In this document: one piece after another, positions 1 to 9,287 of the stretch
How positions within the stretch are numbered: position 1 is the first letter of the stretch
Layout: each line of letters starts with the position of its first letter
From: Nisaea sediminum
GTDB lineage: Bacteria > Pseudomonadota > Alphaproteobacteria > Thalassobaculales > Thalassobaculaceae
DNA: 64,000 nt
Assembly (NCBI RefSeq): GCF_014904705.1
Contig: NZ_JACZCQ010000013.1
Coordinates: 1-64,000 of the forward strand
Direction: 5' to 3'
Position numbers and translations under genes: made by a program
The notes under the pieces: model-generated
Databases searched by the model: none
Seen by the model: only the letters and a program-made list of their open reading frames with translations
Told to the model about the DNA's origin: nothing

Positions 1-608
1 ATGCTCAGGTCGATCATTTGATCGAAAACCGGCAAACCACTCAAGGCCGCCGCCTGCGCATCCCTTTCCTATATCCACAATGTCAAAGAGCCGCCCGAAC
101 CTCCGTCCGAACCCCCGGAAAACAAAGCCTTAAACCCGCTCCCGAGACCCCCGCCGCCGCGCCGCTCAACACGCCGCCCCGCAACGGGAGGCGCCTTATA
201 CGACCCCACCCGCAAAACCGTCAACTACATATTTGCACTTTTTTTGACAGCGGCGATTTTCCGCCCGAACCGGCAGACGGACAGGTTCTCACGTCCGCTC
301 AGGCAGGCTGCGCTCCCGGCGCGGCGGCCCGGCCGGAGCGGTAAGACAGTGACGCCCCGTCTCTCCATCATCTCGGCATCTAGCTGTCACCCAGACATCA
401 AGGGCCCGAGCCGCCAGCGGACTGTCCATTCCACACAGGTTTCCGGCCGTGGCGGACCGCCGATTTCGGTTCCGTTGCCTGCACCGCCACGCTATATCAG
501 CGACCGCGCGTCACGATCAGCACTATACAGCGACGCGAAAAACCACCAGCAGATTAAATCTACGCTTTAAGTTGACGGCCCACTGTGCTGATTCAATTAC
601 ACTAAATC
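1..608. other. Leader region without a recognisable gene
   Basis: No open frame here resembles a known protein. The short frames are proline- and arginine-rich, as expected from random GC-rich DNA. A perfect 7-bp inverted repeat with a 2-nt centre (tcgatca/tgatcga, 10-25) lies at the left edge and looks like an operator for a gene beyond the window, possibly one on the minus strand that starts left of position 1. The rest (about 100-560) shows nothing I can name. Confidence 0.5.
10..25. promoter_or_regulatory. Perfect short palindrome, possible operator
   Basis: The sequence tcgatca-tt-tgatcga is a perfect 7-bp inverted repeat. It lies in non-coding DNA at the window edge, so the gene it might control is not visible. 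A chance origin is possible for a 14-bp match. Confidence 0.3.
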
Positions 609-637
609 TTGACTTCACACACGCCTCACAACAAAAT
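609..637 (+). promoter_or_regulatory. Possible sigma-70 promoter for the M23 peptidase gene
   Basis: TTGACT at 609-614 is separated by 17 nt from CAAAAT at 632-637, about 35 nt before the preferred ATG at 672. The -35 is good and the -10 matches four of six consensus bases. This is pattern matching only. Confidence 0.3.
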
Positions 638-671
638 CGGGCTAAATGTCGCGTTTTTTGGGGTCGCTTTC

Positions 672-2003
672 ATGAATCACCGGGTTCGCTCACGTTCGGC
701 AGTCATCGCCGGCGTTCTCGGCTCCGTTCTTCTCGCCGGCATTGCCGTGTCCGCGCTTCTCGGGACCATCGGTCCTGATTCCGATCCGACGACGGCAGAT
801 GCCTCGAGTGCGGTTCCCGCGCTGATCAGCGAGGCCAATGCCTTCAGCATCACTGCGCCGGACGGTTCCCCTGCCTCGGTGCAGACCAAGGCGGTCAAGG
901 TCGAGCGCGGCGACACCCTGATGAAGCTTCTGACCCGCAACGATATCGACCGCCGCGACGCGCATGCGGCGATTTCCGCACTCACCGAGGTCTACGATCC
1001 GCGTCGCATGCAGATCGGCCAGCTCTTCGAACTCTCGCTCGCCGATGGCGCGGCCGAGGCGGCCGGCCCGAACCTGGTCTCGCTCTCCTTCAAGGCCGAT
1101 CCTGTACGCAGCATCCAGGTTCGCCTGACCGACGACGGGGACTACCGGGCGGAGGTGAAGGAAAAGGCGCTGAAACGTGCCGACGGCTTCGGTGCCGGCA
1201 CCATCAAGAGCAGCCTCTATGAGGCTGCGATGGACGCCGATATTCCCGCCGCCGTGCTGCATGACATGATCCGGATCTTCAGCTTTGACGTGGACTTCCA
1301 GCGCGACATCCAGCCGGGCGACAAGTTCGAGGTGCTCTATGACGAGCATGCGACCGAAGAGGGCGCCGTGGTGCGCGTCGGCGAAATCCGCTATGCGGCG
1401 ATGACGCTCTCCGGCAAGGAAATGGCTTATTACCAATACACGCCGAAGAGCGGGATCACCGATTACTTCAATCCGAAAGGCCAATCGGTCCGCAAGACGC
1501 TGATGCGCACGCCGATCAACGGCGCCCGGCTTTCCTCCGGCTTCGGCAAGCGCAAGCATCCGATCCTCGGCTATACCAAGATGCATCGCGGCACCGACTT
1601 CGCGGCCCCGAGCGGCACCCCGATCATGGCCGCCGGCGACGGGGTGGTGGATTTCATCGGGCGCAACGGTGCCTACGGCAAGTATGTCCGCATCCGTCAC
1701 AACAGCAGCTACAAGACGGCCTATGCGCATATGTCCGGCTTCAAGCGCGGCCTGAAGCAGGGCGACCGGGTGAAGCAGGGCGACACGATCGGCTATGTCG
1801 GCACCACCGGCCGCTCGACCGGCCCGCACCTGCATTACGAAGTGCTGGAAAACGGCAAGCAGCGCAATCCGATGAGCGTGAAGCTGCCGGCGGGCGAGAA
1901 GCTCGCCGGGCAGGATCTGAAGCGCTTCGCGGCCTCCCTGCCCGCGCTGCAGCAACGCATCGCCGTCGCCCGCGGCGAAGGCCAGTTCCTGGCCCAGGAC
2001 TGA
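672..2003 (+). CDS. Secreted or membrane-anchored M23 family metallopeptidase (443 aa)
   Basis: Predicted zinc peptidase acting on peptidoglycan cross-links in the periplasm, of the MepM/OapA type. Residues 10-32 form a hydrophobic N-terminal signal or anchor. The middle part (about 70-280) has an OapA/LysM-like region with an 'ERGDTLMKLL' motif, followed by a C-terminal M23 domain (about 280-410). Zinc ligands are visible as H305-x3-D309 (HRGTD) and H386-x-H388 (HLH). The frame is open to a TTG at 609, but ATG 672 places the hydrophobic segment at the N terminus and is preferred. The gene stands alone and converges on the permease gene at 2044. The family call is firm; the exact bond cut is not known. 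Confidence 0.85.
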   Translation: MNHRVRSRSAVIAGVLGSVLLAGIAVSALLGTIGPDSDPTTADASSAVPALISEANAFSITAPDGSPASVQTKAVKVERGDTLMKLLTRNDIDRRDAHAAISALTEVYDPRRMQIGQLFELSLADGAAEAAGPNLVSLSFKADPVRSIQVRLTDDGDYRAEVKEKALKRADGFGAGTIKSSLYEAAMDADIPAAVLHDMIRIFSFDVDFQRDIQPGDKFEVLYDEHATEEGAVVRVGEIRYAAMTLSGKEMAYYQYTPKSGITDYFNPKGQSVRKTLMRTPINGARLSSGFGKRKHPILGYTKMHRGTDFAAPSGTPIMAAGDGVVDFIGRNGAYGKYVRIRHNSSYKTAYAHMSGFKRGLKQGDRVKQGDTIGYVGTTGRSTGPHLHYEVLENGKQRNPMSVKLPAGEKLAGQDLKRFAASLPALQQRIAVARGEGQFLAQD

Positions 2004-2043
2004 TATCCGGGACCGATCCGGGCCGCTCAGCCGGTTCCGGCGG

Positions 2044-3246
2044 TCACTCGGCCGGCACGCCGAAAATGGCGACGGCCGCGCAGAGCAGCGCGAGGGCGAG
2101 CCTGGCCGCAATAGCAGTTTTCGCATGCCCGTTCCGTGCCGTCGCGACCGCGGCCACCAGGCATTGCAGCATGTAGTAGACGGCGAAGGCGCGGCTCGCG
2201 AGCACGATGACGCCGTAAATATCGGTTTCCCAGAGCACGAGGGCGGAGACGAAGACGAAGAGCGGATAGACCTGGTGGCCGTTGAGGCGCCGGGTGGCGT
2301 CGTGGGCCAGCCCGGCGCCGCCGATCGCGTCGGCGACCGCGGCGCTGAACTGGCTTGCGATCGCGCCGAGTGTGAGGCCGATCGGCAGGAGCGGTGCAAC
2401 GATTGCAGCCGCGTCCATGATTGCGGTCTCGCCCTTGCCCGACATCGCGCCGTTCATCAGCGGGCCGAGCAAGGCGAAAAAAACGAGGTAGATCGCGGTC
2501 GCCGCGAGCTGGGCGTAGCGCATGGTCCGCACCCGGAGCTGGCGGCCGAATTCCTCTCCGATGAAGCGCGAGGTCTCGAAGCCCTGCACCATGATCAGCA
2601 TGCCGAGCAGCACGGGCAGGCTCGCAAGATCGCCGCGCGGCGCCGGCGGCAGCACGGAGCGTCCGTCGAGCACGCCCTCGATGTTGAAGGCCGCAAGCGC
2701 CGCCAGGAAGCCCCCGATGATCGCCAGCTTGAAGACCACCACGGTCGATTCCATGGCGATCACCCGCTTCAGCCCGCCCGACCATCCGAGCCAGCCGATC
2801 AGCGCGAGCAGCGCAGTCGCGATTCCCTTGGCCGCCACCGGGTCGGCGCCCGGAGCGACCAGCTTGATCACGAAGGCGCCGAGCAGGGCCAGGTAATAGG
2901 CCACCGAAATCACATAGGCGAAAAACAGCACGAAGGTGCTGAGCCGCTCGAGAATGGCGACATGGCGGGGCGGCTGGCCGCTCTCCAGCATCGGCTCGAC
3001 ATAGGCGATATTGTAGCGGACCGCGCCGCCGATCGCCCAGGACATGGCGCAGAGCAGCGCGATTCCCCCGATGGCCAGCCCGCCGAACTCGTGGCCCAGG
3101 AGCGGTGCCGAGACCAGGAATCCGCTGCCGATGATCGAGGCGAGCGGCGCCACCATCGCCCGCCAGGTCTCGGAGCGCGCGGCCGGGCCGAGCATGATCG
3201 CGGCGAAGATCCCGGCCGCGGTCAGGAGAAACAGGATTTCGATCAT
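2044..3246 (-). CDS. APC-superfamily-like amino acid permease (400 aa)
   Basis: Integral membrane protein with about eleven to twelve hydrophobic helices spread over its full length. A glycine-rich first-helix region (IIGSGFLVSAP, about residues 38-48) resembles the substrate-binding break of APC-type amino acid transporters. It starts at ATG 3246 and ends 41 bp from the convergent M23 gene. The neighbour upstream on the same strand is a dehydrogenase 81 bp away, so an operon is uncertain. The substrate cannot be read from sequence. The length is slightly short for a classic 12-helix permease. Confidence 0.55.
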   Translation of the reverse strand: MIEILFLLTAAGIFAAIMLGPAARSETWRAMVAPLASIIGSGFLVSAPLLGHEFGGLAIGGIALLCAMSWAIGGAVRYNIAYVEPMLESGQPPRHVAILERLSTFVLFFAYVISVAYYLALLGAFVIKLVAPGADPVAAKGIATALLALIGWLGWSGGLKRVIAMESTVVVFKLAIIGGFLAALAAFNIEGVLDGRSVLPPAPRGDLASLPVLLGMLIMVQGFETSRFIGEEFGRQLRVRTMRYAQLAATAIYLVFFALLGPLMNGAMSGKGETAIMDAAAIVAPLLPIGLTLGAIASQFSAAVADAIGGAGLAHDATRRLNGHQVYPLFVFVSALVLWETDIYGVIVLASRAFAVYYMLQCLVAAVATARNGHAKTAIAARLALALLCAAVAIFGVPAE

Positions 3247-3327
3247 GCGAGCATCCTTAAGCCATTTACCTCGGACGGGTAAACGGCCGCCGGCGTGAGA
3301 AATGTTCCGCCAAGGCGACGACCTGGC

Positions 3328-4119
3328 TCAGACCCAGCCGCCGTCGACGACGAAGTTCTGCGCCGAACACATGCTCGAGGCGTCAGAGGCCAGGAAAAGG
3401 GCCATCTGCGCGATATGCTCCGGCAAGACCTGGCCGGACAGGCACTGGCTCTTGGCGATCAGGTCCTTCACGGAATCGTCGACCCAGAGACGCAGCTGCT
3501 TCTCGGTCATCACCCAGCCCGGAACCAGCGTGTTCACGCGGATTCCGTCCGGCCCGAGTTCGCGCGCCAGACCGCGGGTCATGCCGTGGATCGAGGCCTT
3601 TGCCGCGGCATAGACCGGATAGCCCGCCGTCGCCATCATCCAGCCGACGGAGCCGAAATTGATGATCGAACCGCCCCCGGCGCGCTGCATGTCGGGCACG
3701 ACCGCCTGCGCGGCGAACATCGCGTGCTTCATGTTGACCGCCACCAGCTCGTCGAAACGTTCGGAGGTCAGCGAGTCCAAGCCATGTCGGACGTCGTTGG
3801 CGGCATTGTTCAGCAGAACCGTGATCGGACCGACGCGGCCCGATATCTCGCGGATCACGCTCTGGTAGGCCGTGGTATCGGTGATGTCGCAGGGCTCGAA
3901 GAGGACGGACAGACCGTCGGCAAGGAGCTCTTCGACCAGCCTGCGTGCCGGCGCCTCGGCAATGTCGACGAAGGCGGTATGGCAACCCTGGGCAGCGAAT
4001 GCGCGGACCAGCGCTTCGCCGATACCCGTGGCGCCGCCGGAAATCAGCACCGTCCGCCCGGCGAGGTCGGGATAGACCGCCGCCCGCATCTCTTCCGGCT
4101 GCATGTCCGGTCCTGCCAT
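3328..4119 (-). CDS. SDR family sugar dehydrogenase-like oxidoreductase (263 aa)
   Basis: Short-chain dehydrogenase with a Rossmann fold. The NAD(P) motif GGATGIG lies at 28-34, the NNAA motif at 104-107, catalytic Ser157 in the INFGS segment, and the Tyr170-x3-Lys174 pair. The C-terminal DGGWV ending is usual for the family. The gene sits 9 bp after gguB in the chvE-gguA-gguB unit on the same strand. In related bacteria, sugar 1-dehydrogenases (xylose, arabinose, galactose) are encoded beside such transporters. The likely role is oxidation of an imported aldose to its lactone in the cytoplasm. Sugar specificity is inference. Confidence 0.75.
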   Translation of the reverse strand: MAGPDMQPEEMRAAVYPDLAGRTVLISGGATGIGEALVRAFAAQGCHTAFVDIAEAPARRLVEELLADGLSVLFEPCDITDTTAYQSVIREISGRVGPITVLLNNAANDVRHGLDSLTSERFDELVAVNMKHAMFAAQAVVPDMQRAGGGSIINFGSVGWMMATAGYPVYAAAKASIHGMTRGLARELGPDGIRVNTLVPGWVMTEKQLRLWVDDSVKDLIAKSQCLSGQVLPEHIAQMALFLASDASSMCSAQNFVVDGGWV

Positions 4120-4128
4120 GGCAGCCCC

Positions 4129-5307
4129 CTAGCTCGACTTGCTCTTGTTGTAGACGTCGAAGATCACTGCCGCCAGCAACACCAACCCTTTGATGACTTG
4201 CTGCCAGTCGATCCCAACCCCGAGTATAGACATACCATTGTTCATTACACCCATGATGAAGGCCCCGACGACGGCGCCGACGATCTTTCCGACCCCGCCG
4301 GACATCGACGCGCCGCCGATGAAGACCGCGGCGATCACGTCGAGCTCGAAGGCCACGCCGGCTTTCGGCGTGGCGGTATTGAGGCGGGCGGCGAAGATCA
4401 GTCCGGCCAGCGCCGCGAGCATGCCCAGGTTTGCGAAGGTCAGGAAGGTCAGACGCTCGGTATTGATCCCGGAAAGCTTGGCCGCCTTCTCGTTACCGCC
4501 GATGGCGTAGATGCGCCGGCCGATGACGGTGCGATTGGTGATGAAGGTATAGACGGCGATCAGCACCGCCATGGTCATCAGCACGTTGGGCAGGCCGCGA
4601 TAGGTTGAGAGCAGGTAGGAAATGTAGAGAATCGCAAGAGCGATGATGCCGTTCTTGGCGGCGAAGAAGGCGAAGGGTTCCTCGACGATGCCGAAACTCA
4701 GCGCCCGGCGCCGCGCCCGCACCGCCAGCAGCACGATGGCGGCAACGGCAAGACCGCCCAGAACCAGCGCGGTCACGTTGAAACCGCGATGGCCGAGCGG
4801 ATCCGGCAGGAAGCCGGTCGAGAGCGCCTGGAAGCTCTTGGGGAACGGCCCGACCGACTGGCCTTCCAGCAGCCAGAGCGTGAGACCGCGGAACACCAAC
4901 ATGCCGGCCAGAGTGACGATGAAGGAGGGAATGCGCCAATAGGCAACCCAGTAGCCCTGGGCGGCCCCGATGGCGGCCCCAACCGCGAGGCAAAGCGGCA
5001 CCACCAGCACCGGCGGCAACTCCAATTGCACCAGCAGAACCGCCGCAAGCGCACCGATGAAACCGACCACGGAGCCGACCGAGAGGTCGATATGGCCGCA
5101 GACAATAACCAGCAGCATGCCGATGGCCATGATGATGATGTAGCTGTTCTGCAGGAACAGGTTGGTGAGATTGACCGGACGCATCAGGGTGCCGTCGGTC
5201 ATGAACTGGAAGAACACCATGATCACGACCAGCGCGGCCAGCATGCCGTACTCCCGGAGGTGGCTCGCCAGGTACTGGGCTATGGAGGTCTTGGCTTGAT
5301 CACTCAT
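4129..5307 (-). CDS. gguB: Monosaccharide ABC transporter permease, GguB/MmsB type (392 aa)
   Basis: Inner-membrane permease of the BPD_transp_2 (ribose/xylose) family. About ten hydrophobic segments run from residue 20 to 385, and the conserved loop FIGGASMSGGVGK (about 328-340) faces the ATPase. The length fits XylH/GguB proteins (about 390-400). It starts 7 bp after the ATPase gene gguA ends and is followed by the SDR gene, giving one operon chvE-gguA-gguB-SDR. It would form the channel for sugars delivered by the ChvE-like protein. Confidence 0.88.
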   Translation of the reverse strand: MSDQAKTSIAQYLASHLREYGMLAALVVIMVFFQFMTDGTLMRPVNLTNLFLQNSYIIIMAIGMLLVIVCGHIDLSVGSVVGFIGALAAVLLVQLELPPVLVVPLCLAVGAAIGAAQGYWVAYWRIPSFIVTLAGMLVFRGLTLWLLEGQSVGPFPKSFQALSTGFLPDPLGHRGFNVTALVLGGLAVAAIVLLAVRARRRALSFGIVEEPFAFFAAKNGIIALAILYISYLLSTYRGLPNVLMTMAVLIAVYTFITNRTVIGRRIYAIGGNEKAAKLSGINTERLTFLTFANLGMLAALAGLIFAARLNTATPKAGVAFELDVIAAVFIGGASMSGGVGKIVGAVVGAFIMGVMNNGMSILGVGIDWQQVIKGLVLLAAVIFDVYNKSKSS

Positions 5308-5314
5308 TGCGCTC

Positions 5315-6835
5315 TCATCCCGTCACGATCATGGACATGATCTTTTCCTGACTGGCCTCGGCGGCACTGAGTTCGCCGGCGAAGCTGCCCTCGTTCATCA
5401 CATAGATCCGGTCGCACATGCCGAGCAGTTCCGGCATCTCCGAGGAAATCATGACGACCCCCTTACCCTCGGCGGCCAGTTTGTTGATGATGCTGTAGAT
5501 CTCGAATTTCGCCCCGACATCGATCCCGCGGGTCGGCTCGTCCAGGATCAGCACCTCTGGGTCGGCAAAGAGCCATTTCGCCAGCACCACCTTCTGCTGG
5601 TTGCCGCCGGAGAGATTGACCACGCGCTGGAAAACGCCGGGGGTGCGGATGTTCAGCGCGGTGCGGAACTCCTCCGCCACGCCGCGCTCGCGGGCATCGT
5701 CGATCACGCCATGCTCCGCGACCGCCTCCAGGTTGGTCAGTGTGGTGTTGCGCAAGATGCTCTCGTCCAGAACCAGGCCGAGCGCCTTACGATCCTCGGT
5801 CACATAGGCGAGGCCGAAGCGGATGGCGCTCTCGACGCTGGTGGTGTCGATCTCCGTGCCGCGGAGGCGGACCCGGCCGCTGATATTCTGCCCATAGCTG
5901 CGGCCGAAAAGGCTCATGGCGAATTCGGTTCGTCCGGACCCCATCAGTCCGGCAATGCCGACGACCTCGCCGGCGGACACCTTGAGATTGATGTCGCGGA
6001 TCATCTGCCGGTCGGCATGCTCGGGATGGAAGACGTTCCAGCCCTCCACCTCCAGTAGGACAGAACCGATATTCGGCTCCCGCTCCGGATAGCGGTGCGC
6101 CATGTCGCGGCCGACCATGGCGCGGATGATCACCTCCTCGCTGATCTCCTTGCTCCGGCAGTCGAGCGTCGCGACGGTCGACCCGTCGCGCAACACGGTG
6201 ATGCTGTCGGCGACCTGGCTGATCTCGTTCAGCTTGTGCGAGATCAGGATCGAGGAAATGCCCTGCTCGCGGAATTCCTTCAACAGCTCAAGGAGCTTTT
6301 CGCTGTCGTTCTCCTGCAGGGCCGCGGTCGGCTCGTCCAGGATCAGCAGCCTGACCTGTTTCGACAGCGCCTTGGCGATCTCCACCAGCTGCTGTTTGCC
6401 GACACCGAGCGATTCGACCGGAGTCGAGGCGGACTCCTTCAGCCCGACCTTGCGCAGCAGCTCCTCGGCGCGGGCATAGGTCCGCGGCCAGTCGATCACG
6501 CCGCGCACGGCGATCTCGTTGCCGAGGAAGATGTTCTCGGCGATCGAGAGATAGGGGGCGAGCGCGAGCTCCTGATGAATGATAATGATGCCGACCGCCT
6601 CGCTGTCGGCGATGCCGCCGAAACGCGCAATCTCGCCGTCGTAGAAGATCTCGCCGTCGTAATCGCCTGCGGGATAGACCCCGCTCAGCACCTTCATCAG
6701 GGTGGATTTGCCGGCGCCGTTCTCGCCCACGACGGCGTGAATCTCACCGCGGCGCACGTTCAGCGAGACATCGTCCAGAGCCTTCACGCCGGGAAAGCTC
6801 TTGGAGATGTGCCGCATCTCCAGAATGTCATCCAT
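5315..6835 (-). CDS. gguA: Monosaccharide ABC transporter ATP-binding protein, GguA/MmsA type (506 aa)
   Basis: Double ABC ATPase of the sugar class. The first domain has Walker [10 protein letters not shown], an [15 protein letters not shown] signature region and Walker [12 protein letters not shown]. The second domain has a degenerate Walker A ([10 protein letters not shown]), which is normal for the second half of these proteins, and the signature [16 protein letters not shown] use ATG 6835; the frame also opens at a TTG at 6844. It follows chvE by about 60 bp that contain a strong hairpin, and it precedes gguB. It powers sugar import at the inner face of the membrane. Confidence 0.9.
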   Translation of the reverse strand: MDDILEMRHISKSFPGVKALDDVSLNVRRGEIHAVVGENGAGKSTLMKVLSGVYPAGDYDGEIFYDGEIARFGGIADSEAVGIIIIHQELALAPYLSIAENIFLGNEIAVRGVIDWPRTYARAEELLRKVGLKESASTPVESLGVGKQQLVEIAKALSKQVRLLILDEPTAALQENDSEKLLELLKEFREQGISSILISHKLNEISQVADSITVLRDGSTVATLDCRSKEISEEVIIRAMVGRDMAHRYPEREPNIGSVLLEVEGWNVFHPEHADRQMIRDINLKVSAGEVVGIAGLMGSGRTEFAMSLFGRSYGQNISGRVRLRGTEIDTTSVESAIRFGLAYVTEDRKALGLVLDESILRNTTLTNLEAVAEHGVIDDARERGVAEEFRTALNIRTPGVFQRVVNLSGGNQQKVVLAKWLFADPEVLILDEPTRGIDVGAKFEIYSIINKLAAEGKGVVMISSEMPELLGMCDRIYVMNEGSFAGELSAAEASQEKIMSMIVTG

Positions 6836-6854
6836 GGGACGCAATCCAAAAATC

Positions 6855-6880
6855 GGCCCGCCGGACCGTGCCGGCGGGCC
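6855..6880 (-). terminator. Intercistronic hairpin between chvE and gguA
   Basis: A perfect 10-bp stem (ggcccgccgg/ccggcgggcc) with a 6-nt loop. On the minus strand it is followed by a short T run (GATTTTTGG). It lies directly after the chvE stop. It probably acts as a partial terminator or mRNA stabiliser, so that the binding protein is made in excess over the membrane parts. Confidence 0.65.
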
Positions 6881-6897
6881 AAGACGGACAGTCGGGG

Positions 6898-7959
6898 TTA
6901 CTTGATCTGATCGGCCGTGTAGTAACCGCTGCCGATCAGGATCTTCTCCCAGTTTCCGGCATCGACCATCACCGGTTCCAGAAGGTAGGAGGGCACGACC
7001 TTGACCCCGTTGTCGTAGGTCTTGGTGTCGTTGATCTCCGGCTTGCCGCCACTGAGCAGGGCGTCGACCATGCCGACGGTGACCCGGGCGAGCTCGCGCG
7101 TATCCTTGAAGATCGTCGAATATTGCTCGCCGGCGAGGATCGACTTCACCGACGGCACCTCTGCGTCCTGACCGGAGACGATCGGCATCGGCGTCCCGCC
7201 GGAGCCGTAGCCGACCCCCTTCAGGGACGAGAGAATACCGATGGAGAGGCCGTCATAGGGCGACAGCACACCGTTCACCTGCTTGTCGGTATAGTAGGCC
7301 GAGAGCAGGTTATCCATCCGGGCCTGGGCCACGGCACCGTCCCAGCGCAGGGTTCCGACCTTGTCCATGCCCATCTGCCCCGAGAGCACCTTCACCTTGC
7401 CGGCATCGATCATCGGCTGCAGCACCGACATGGCGCCGTCATAGAAGAAATAGGCGTTGTTGTCGTCCGGCGAGCCGCCGAAAAGCTCGACATTATAGGG
7501 ACCCGCTCCCCGGGCCTTCAGGCCGTTGACCAACGAGGTCGCCTGCTGCACCCCGACCTTGAAATTGTCGAAGGTGGCGTAATAGTCGACATTCCCGCTG
7601 TCCCGGATCAGACGGTCGTAGGCGATGACCTTGATGTCCAGGGCAGCGGCGTTCTCCAGCGCGTTGGAGAGCGTGGTCCCGTCGATCGCGGCGATGACCA
7701 GAACGTCGACGCCCTTGGTGATCATGTTCTCGATCTGGGCGAGCTGGTTCGGAATATCGTCTTCGGCGTATTGCAGGTCGGTCTTGTAGCCGGCGGCCTC
7801 GAACTGCTCGACCATCGAATTGCCGTCGGAAATCCAGCGGGCCGAGGACTTGGTCGGCATCGAAATGCCGACATAGCCCTTCTCGGCGGCGGAGACGACG
7901 GACGTGAACAGGGACAGGCCAACGGCAGCCGCCGCCAGCAGACTCAAGGTGCGTTTCAT
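6898..7959 (-). CDS. chvE: Periplasmic multiple-sugar-binding protein, ChvE family (353 aa)
   Basis: Substrate-binding protein of a high-affinity monosaccharide ABC transporter. In Agrobacterium the homologue also passes sugar signals to the VirA kinase and to chemotaxis. The first 24 residues form a signal peptide ending in SAA. The mature protein keeps the ChvE signature segments, including [55 protein letters not shown] and [11 protein letters not shown]. The match is continuous along the length. It is the first gene of the chvE-gguA-gguB-SDR operon and is divergent from the LysR gene at 8149. The 189-bp gap between them holds two palindromes. Likely ligands are aldoses such as galactose, arabinose, xylose or glucose. 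Confidence 0.92.
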   Translation of the reverse strand: MKRTLSLLAAAAVGLSLFTSVVSAAEKGYVGISMPTKSSARWISDGNSMVEQFEAAGYKTDLQYAEDDIPNQLAQIENMITKGVDVLVIAAIDGTTLSNALENAAALDIKVIAYDRLIRDSGNVDYYATFDNFKVGVQQATSLVNGLKARGAGPYNVELFGGSPDDNNAYFFYDGAMSVLQPMIDAGKVKVLSGQMGMDKVGTLRWDGAVAQARMDNLLSAYYTDKQVNGVLSPYDGLSIGILSSLKGVGYGSGGTPMPIVSGQDAEVPSVKSILAGEQYSTIFKDTRELARVTVGMVDALLSGGKPEINDTKTYDNGVKVVPSYLLEPVMVDAGNWEKILIGSGYYTADQIK

Positions 7960-8075
7960 TTATTCCTCCCTCTCTGCGCCCGCGTTGTCTTTGCCGCTCT
8001 CTTTTCCGGACGGTACTGACGCCGCTCCCGCGGCAAGCAACCGGTGCGCATGGGCCTTAATCGACCATTGTCGAG

Positions 8076-8142
8076 GGTATTTGAAGCAATCATACCAATC
8101 AAATGCGATTAATGACCAATAACATACCATTTTTGATATGTT
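8076..8142. promoter_or_regulatory. Two inverted repeats in the chvE/gbpR divergent promoter, likely LysR-type operators
   Basis: The first repeat is GGTAT-N11-ATACC (8076-8096), which fits the LysR T-N11-A pattern exactly. The second is AACATA-N10-TATGTT (8121-8142), and it ends 6 nt before the gbpR start. The word CATACCA is also present as a direct repeat at 8091 and 8123, 32 bp apart (about three helical turns). The arrangement suggests sugar-responsive activation of chvE and autocontrol of gbpR. Confidence 0.6.
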
Positions 8143-8148
8143 TATTCC

Positions 8149-9123
8149 ATGGAGATCGGACTGACACATCGTCTGAAGCTGCCCCACCTGCGTCTGATTG
8201 TGGCGATCGCGGACCATGGGCAGCTCGGCCGGGCCGCCGACGCGATCGCCCTGACGCAGCCGGCGGCCTCGCGCATGCTGTCGGATATAGAGCGGATCCT
8301 CGGGGTCAGATTGTGTGAGCGGCATCCGCGCGGCCTGAGTTTCACGCTGATCGGACGTGTCATCGCCCGGCGCGCGCGGGCCGCCCTCATCATCTTGCGG
8401 GAAATGTCCCGCGAAATCGGCGAGCTGCAGCAGGGCACGGGCGGCGTGGTCCGGGTCGGCGCGGTAACCGGTCCGGCGGTAGGCTATGTCACGCCCGCCA
8501 TTCGGCAGCTGAAGGCGATCTATCCGGAGACCGAGATCCATGTCGATGTCGGCCCCAGCACCACGCTGGTCCGGGATCTGATCGCGGGCAGCCTGGATTT
8601 CGTCCTCGGGCGGATCCCCCCGGACGTCTCGCCGCACCAGCTTGATATCCAGAGCGGGCGGAGCGAGACCATCGACCTCGTCGTCCGGCACGACCATCCG
8701 CTCTCCTCCGCCCGGCGCGTCTCGCTGGAGGAGCTCGCAAGCTACGAATGGATCATGCAGGCGCGCGGGACACCGATCCGAACGGCGGTGGACGAAGCCT
8801 TCTACAGTGTCGGGATCCTGCCGCCCGACAACGTGATCAACACCGCGTCCCTGCTGGTGACGATCGCCCTTCTCTCCTCCTCGACCGCGATCGCGCCGGT
8901 TTCGCGGGAAGTGCACGACCTGCTGATCGGGGAGCGGATCGGCGCGCGACTTTCCCGTCTGGCGCTGGAACGGCCGATCGCCTTCGCTCCGTATAATCTC
9001 CTGATGGTCAAAGACCGGGCACTCTCCCCGGTGGCGGACCGGCTGCGCGCCCTGGTGATATCGGAACTCAGGGAGGAAAGCCGCATCCCGCGCCCGGCCA
9101 GACCTTTTGTCGCCGAAGCCTAG
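8149..9123 (+). CDS. gbpR: LysR-type regulator of the sugar operon, GbpR family (324 aa)
   Basis: N-terminal winged HTH (residues about 8-68, LSQPAAS-type helix seen as LTQPAASRMLSDIE) and a C-terminal periplasmic-binding-protein-like effector domain (about 95-310). It is divergent from chvE. In Agrobacterium GbpR has the same position and controls chvE in response to sugars. Sequence features such as the KLPHLRLIVAIADHGQLGRA start agree with this subfamily. The ATG at 8149 overlaps no other gene, and the upstream DNA is AT-rich with two palindromes. The likely effector is a monosaccharide. Confidence 0.82.
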   Translation: MEIGLTHRLKLPHLRLIVAIADHGQLGRAADAIALTQPAASRMLSDIERILGVRLCERHPRGLSFTLIGRVIARRARAALIILREMSREIGELQQGTGGVVRVGAVTGPAVGYVTPAIRQLKAIYPETEIHVDVGPSTTLVRDLIAGSLDFVLGRIPPDVSPHQLDIQSGRSETIDLVVRHDHPLSSARRVSLEELASYEWIMQARGTPIRTAVDEAFYSVGILPPDNVINTASLLVTIALLSSSTAIAPVSREVHDLLIGERIGARLSRLALERPIAFAPYNLLMVKDRALSPVADRLRALVISELREESRIPRPARPFVAEA

Positions 9124-9167
9124 ACAGGCGCCGGAAAGGCGCTCCAACGTCATTGCCGGGGGCGGAT

Positions 9168-9201
9168 TCACAACACGTGTCGCAATTGAGAGAAGTTGTG
9201 A
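9168..9201. promoter_or_regulatory. Inverted repeat upstream of the one-carbon operon
   Basis: Perfect 7-bp arms TCACAAC (9168-9174) and GTTGTGA (9195-9201) with a 20-nt spacer, about 90 nt before the MetF-like start. A second, 7-bp hairpin (ACCGCGC/GCGCGGT, 9248-9267) lies just before the ribosome binding site. The first could be an operator and the second could affect translation. No known riboswitch consensus was recognised. Confidence 0.35.
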
Positions 9202-9287
9202 CGCGCGCCAGCCATCAGAACGCCTCCGCTCGCCTTACATCCGGAGAACCGCGCGATCTTGCGCGGTACCGATGCAAGGAGAGCGCG

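Noticed and set aside
690-2399. Long open frame opposite the M23 gene
   Set aside because: It is antisense to a gene with complete catalytic motifs; such long shadow frames are common in GC-rich DNA, and it has no recognisable domain.
2125-4608. Long plus-strand open frames opposite the permease, SDR and GguB genes
   Set aside because: The minus-strand products have clear families; the plus-strand products are His/Asp/Arg-rich shadows.
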